Below are positions 61,253 to 64,000 of a stretch of DNA of 64,000 bases, one piece after another. Source of the stretch: Albifimbria verrucaria. Lineage: Eukaryota; Ascomycota; Sordariomycetes; Hypocreales; Stachybotryaceae. The position numbers and the translations under genes are program-made. Within the stretch, counting starts at the first letter, position 1. Each line of letters opens with the position of its first letter. The stretch spans positions 4,030,001-4,094,000 of the forward strand of contig JAHREC010000049.1 in assembly GCA_020081605.1 (NCBI GenBank), given 5' to 3'. The notes under the pieces were generated by a model. It saw nothing but the letters and a program-made list of their open reading frames with translations. It did no database searches and was not told the origin of the DNA.

Positions 61253-61634
61253 AAGGGTAGAGAGCAAGGAACGGTTGGGGTTGCATAGATGTTGAACACC
61301 ATGTTCGAGTTCTGGGGCTCTGTTCATGAGTCCCGAACTGATTCGACGTCGAATATGCTGTTAGACCCGATGATGCCACCACTGAAGACGTGAAGTATCT
61401 GCACCGCCACATGCAGCTGCTGAAGAAAACAACAGTAGGCAGTTTGTATGTCAGTGAATTTTGTTTGTGGCCTTGCTTTAATGCTCTGTTGTACATGGCC
61501 TCGTTGCAAGGCTAACAATGATATATCTCGTAGTTACAGCATAGTGTACATCTTCCATGTGCTCAGGTGAGCTCTGACCAACTTCCGCACGATTATTCTT
61601 GCGTTTTTTTCTTTAGCACCGTCTCTATAAACCA
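61253..61634. other. Convergent spacer
   Basis: Short 3' region between the secreted-protein and BolA genes. Frames are short and show no features. Confidence 0.5.
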
Positions 61635-62104
61635 TCATACAGTTCCAAACGAAAATCTCGAAAGTCGTTTACTCCGGGGCACCTTGGTCCGGATCTGCAC
61701 GCCGTGCCAGCTCTTGACCATGTCGCCGAGCGCCGCGTTGACGAGCCGTTGCTGCTTGAGGATGGACTGGCCGCGGAAAGCGGGCGACGCAATCTCAATA
61801 GCGTACATGCTGCCGCAGCCGCCGGAAACATCCTGCACGAGGAGCTCAGTGGGAGAGAGCTTCTCGGCTAGGACGTCCGCGATGGCGGACTCGGCAGCCG
61901 TCATGGTCGGAGCATCGGGGCCGCAGCTGGCTGTGAAGGCGCGCTGGAGTAGAAGCGGGAGCTCGTTGACAGAGAGCGAGAAGGGATCGGAGAGGACAGC
62001 AAAGACTGGCGAGGGCGAAGAGGAAGCGTGGCGATGGATCGGGTGGTGGTCGACAGCGGAAGGCGACGGATGCGCAGCGCGGCGCGGCAGGTGTTGCAGA
62101 TCAT
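61635..62104 (-). CDS. BolA-family protein, mitochondrial type; one frame break
   Basis: About 156 residues from the ATG at 62104. The first 60 residues are rich in Arg, Ser and Thr with few acids (RIRRLPLSTTTRSIATLPLR), a typical mitochondrial targeting sequence. The BolA fold follows: AIADVLAEKLSPTELLVQDV, GGCGSMYAIEIASPAFRGQS, ILKQQRLVNAALGDMVKSWHG and VQIRTKVP. The Cys in GGCGS and the His in KSWHG match the metal-coordinating positions of BolA3-like proteins, which work with monothiol glutaredoxin in late iron-sulphur cluster delivery. One C is missing in the CCCC run near 61917, just before the TMTAAES segment. The last residues after KVP read into a short extension (RSKRLSRFSFGTV), or an unrecognised intron could end it differently. 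Confidence 0.85.
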
Positions 62105-62693
62105 TTTGAGAAGCTGAGCCGAGTCGCTTTCGAGTTTCAGACCTTTGGTGCTATTGTATACACCGAATTGGCGTTGTTGGTATGCGAAAGGATGGGGATT
62201 GCAGCTGTCTCGACAAGATGATGTTGCAGCTTAGCAAGCAAAATGTTGGACTGTATTGATAAGATGCCAGTATCAGTGTCAATGTCATCGCTGCTCCGGC
62301 CCCTCCCGAGCTTTTGCCGGGCCGGCGAGGCATCACCCCGAGGGGCCGAGGTTAAGAGCTTTTGCTTTCTGCTTTGATGTGTTGGATATATAGTCATGAC
62401 AAAAAGGAAGAAAAAATATATTAAATGTATTGCGGGTGTGATATTCTCGAGCATATTTTCTTCTTGAGTTGCGGTGTTCCAGGTTTGTGGACTCTTGGTT
62501 CAGTGAAAGTGTGACTTCTGTCCAAGCCTATCACTTACACCAGCGCGCATGACCAAAGTCAACATTTAAGACGGAGGAAAGACAGAACTCTTACTCAATA
62601 CCATGCACTTCTATGTCATTGATACAATAAAAGTCTAGTGGAGATTTGTACATGGTCTAATTACGAATGCTTTCTCTAATACTAAACCCGCCC
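62105..62693. other. Spacer between SDR 3' end and BolA start
   Basis: It contains the BolA promoter and leader and the 3' region of the dehydrogenase. No gene recognised. Confidence 0.5.
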
Positions 62694-63825
62694 TTACCAA
62701 GAAAACTTCTCCTTGACCAACTCCTCCGACACAGTCCATAGCTTCTCTGCTTCCTCACTAGATTCTGCCAGAGGTGTTGCTTTATCGCTGATCTGGCAGT
62801 CGATCAAGTAGGAGCCCCAGTTCGCCTTGCCGTTCTTGGCCTCGAATGCACCGAGCTTTGGGTCCAGCGCGGCAACGAGTCCAGTCGCGGATCCCGCCCT
62901 CAGTGTCTTGCGCTTATACAAACCCGCATCGTGCATCTTCTCGATAGTATCAACAACGCTGGGATCAAAGTCCCGGTCAAGCTCCGTGAGAATAATACCC
63001 GGGTGCGCAGACAGTGTCAGGATCCCGTACTTTTCGTACAGTCGCTTGTTGGCTCCAATGCCGAACAGCACGTTGGCAATCTTCCCTGAGTGTAACCCTC
63101 GAATGGGAGGTATGACTTGTTTTCAGGGTCTGCTGAGCCCCAGGCCTTATGGAACTCGTAAAGCGGCTGCTCAGCCTTAGGAGATCCTTGTTGACTTTTT
63201 CAAAGTTGAGATCACTCCAACGCATACCTCCCATTGTGGGCGACAGTGATGTAATGTTTACAATGCGCGTGGCGCCCTGGGATTCGACTCAGCGGCCTTT
63301 ATCAGCTTGGGCAAAATGGAGTTTGTGAAGAGAAAATGTCCAATGTGGTTCGTTGCAAACTGCATCTCGAGACCATCTTCCGTCAACGTGCGCTCAGGTA
63401 AGCCCATTACGGCAGCGCTGTTGATGAGCAGGTCAACCGTAGGAACATCCGACCAGGAGAGCAGCTCAGCAGCAGCAGCGCGGACCGACTTCTGGCTAGA
63501 GAGATCAAGTCTAAGATATCTGTAGTCGACATCTGGGTAGGACGCCTTCAGAGAGTCAATGCTTTCCTGGGCCTTGGCGGGGTTGCGGGCAGCAATTATG
63601 AGATGAGCAGGTGATTGCGAGGCCTGGAAAACGTTTAGTAGAGGGCAAAGTGAACTAATGCACGTTGGTGATGCTTACAATGGCCTCTGCTATTGTGTAG
63701 CCGATACCATTCCGGTTGACTCCAGTCACAATAGCTGTCTTGCCCCGAACTCGGTCGGCAAAGGCCTTGGTCACTTCAAGGCCCTCGGTGTCATGACCAA
63801 ATTGAGGGTAAGTTGTTGCTGTCAT
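62694..63825 (-). CDS. Short-chain dehydrogenase/reductase (retinol-dehydrogenase-like); three frame breaks
   Basis: Exon 1 (63825-63679) encodes MTATTYPQFGHDTEG and the Rossmann start GKTAIVTGVNRNGIGYTIAEAI. The intron runs 63678-63624, and exon 2 63623-62694. The total is about 359 residues, longer than classical SDRs (about 250) and like fungal retinol-dehydrogenase or WWOX-type oxidoreductases. Motifs: TGxxxGIG for NAD(P); LDLSSQKSV; LLINSAAVM in place of NNAG; NHIGHFLF; the catalytic Ser in VNITSLS; and YTQGK as the YxxxK pair. The Rossmann loop suggests NADPH but this is not decisive. The ATG at 63825 is the first in frame; 63849 is a TTG. Frame breaks lie near 63283, 63175 and 63090 (the last inside YTQGK), each compatible with one missing base. 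Substrate unknown. Confidence 0.87.
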
Positions 63826-63929
63826 TTTTACTTGTATAAAGAGCCGCAATAAGACTCGTCTTAGATGTATGGTGTTCTATAGAATAGAGAATGGTGCTAT
63901 TACCATCCAAAGGGAGATAGATGGCTTCT

Positions 63930-63937
63930 CTTTTATA
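63930..63937 (-). promoter_or_regulatory. TATA box of the SDR gene
   Basis: TATAAAAG on the minus strand about 105 bases upstream of the ATG at 63825. Confidence 0.4.
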
Positions 63938-64000
63938 CATCCGTCCATTTCAACCTCACGGACAATTACTACTGATACCTTGCATCACAGGCACCACAGG

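Overview
The window is nuclear DNA of a filamentous ascomycete, most likely a Sordariomycete and possibly Hypocreales. This rests on short GT-AG introns (about 45-110 bp), a Zn2Cys6 regulator, and clear relatives of fungal acetyl-CoA carboxylase, NudE and Doa10. No bacterial, viral or organellar segment was seen, and no convincing tRNA or rRNA gene.

Left part (about 1-30 kb): sparse, AT-richer and accessory. In order: the 5' end of a small membrane protein (minus), a small secreted protein (minus), a 2-oxoglutarate/Fe(II) oxygenase (minus), an arginine:glycine amidinotransferase-like enzyme (plus), a full-length ABCC exporter (plus), an amino acid permease (minus), a Zn2Cys6 regulator (plus), a ferroportin-like SLC40 carrier (minus), a Kelch-repeat protein (plus), and a secreted LPMO-like protein (plus). 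An amidino-transfer enzyme, a tailoring oxygenase, an importer, two exporters and a regulator lying together without housekeeping genes look like an undescribed metabolite cluster built on arginine chemistry. No PKS, NRPS or terpene core enzyme was found, so the product is unknown.

Right part (about 30.6-64 kb): mostly conserved cell-biology genes with long GC-rich spacers. They are a large ER-type protein with a signal anchor and C-terminal KDEL (minus), the ER ubiquitin ligase Doa10/Ssm4 (plus), the dynein cofactor NudE (plus), a 6.2 kb spacer, cytosolic acetyl-CoA carboxylase (plus), a small secreted protein (plus), a mitochondrial BolA-like protein (minus) and a short-chain dehydrogenase (minus). 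A 203 bp repeat occurs once near 30 kb and once near 60 kb.

Most genes are broken by single-base frame changes, usually one base missing from a short C, G, A or T run. Acetyl-CoA carboxylase alone has eight although the gene is essential. The simplest reading is homopolymer error in the assembly, so broken genes are annotated as one CDS spanning the breaks, not as pseudogenes. Exon coordinates were worked out by hand from splice sites and frame continuity.
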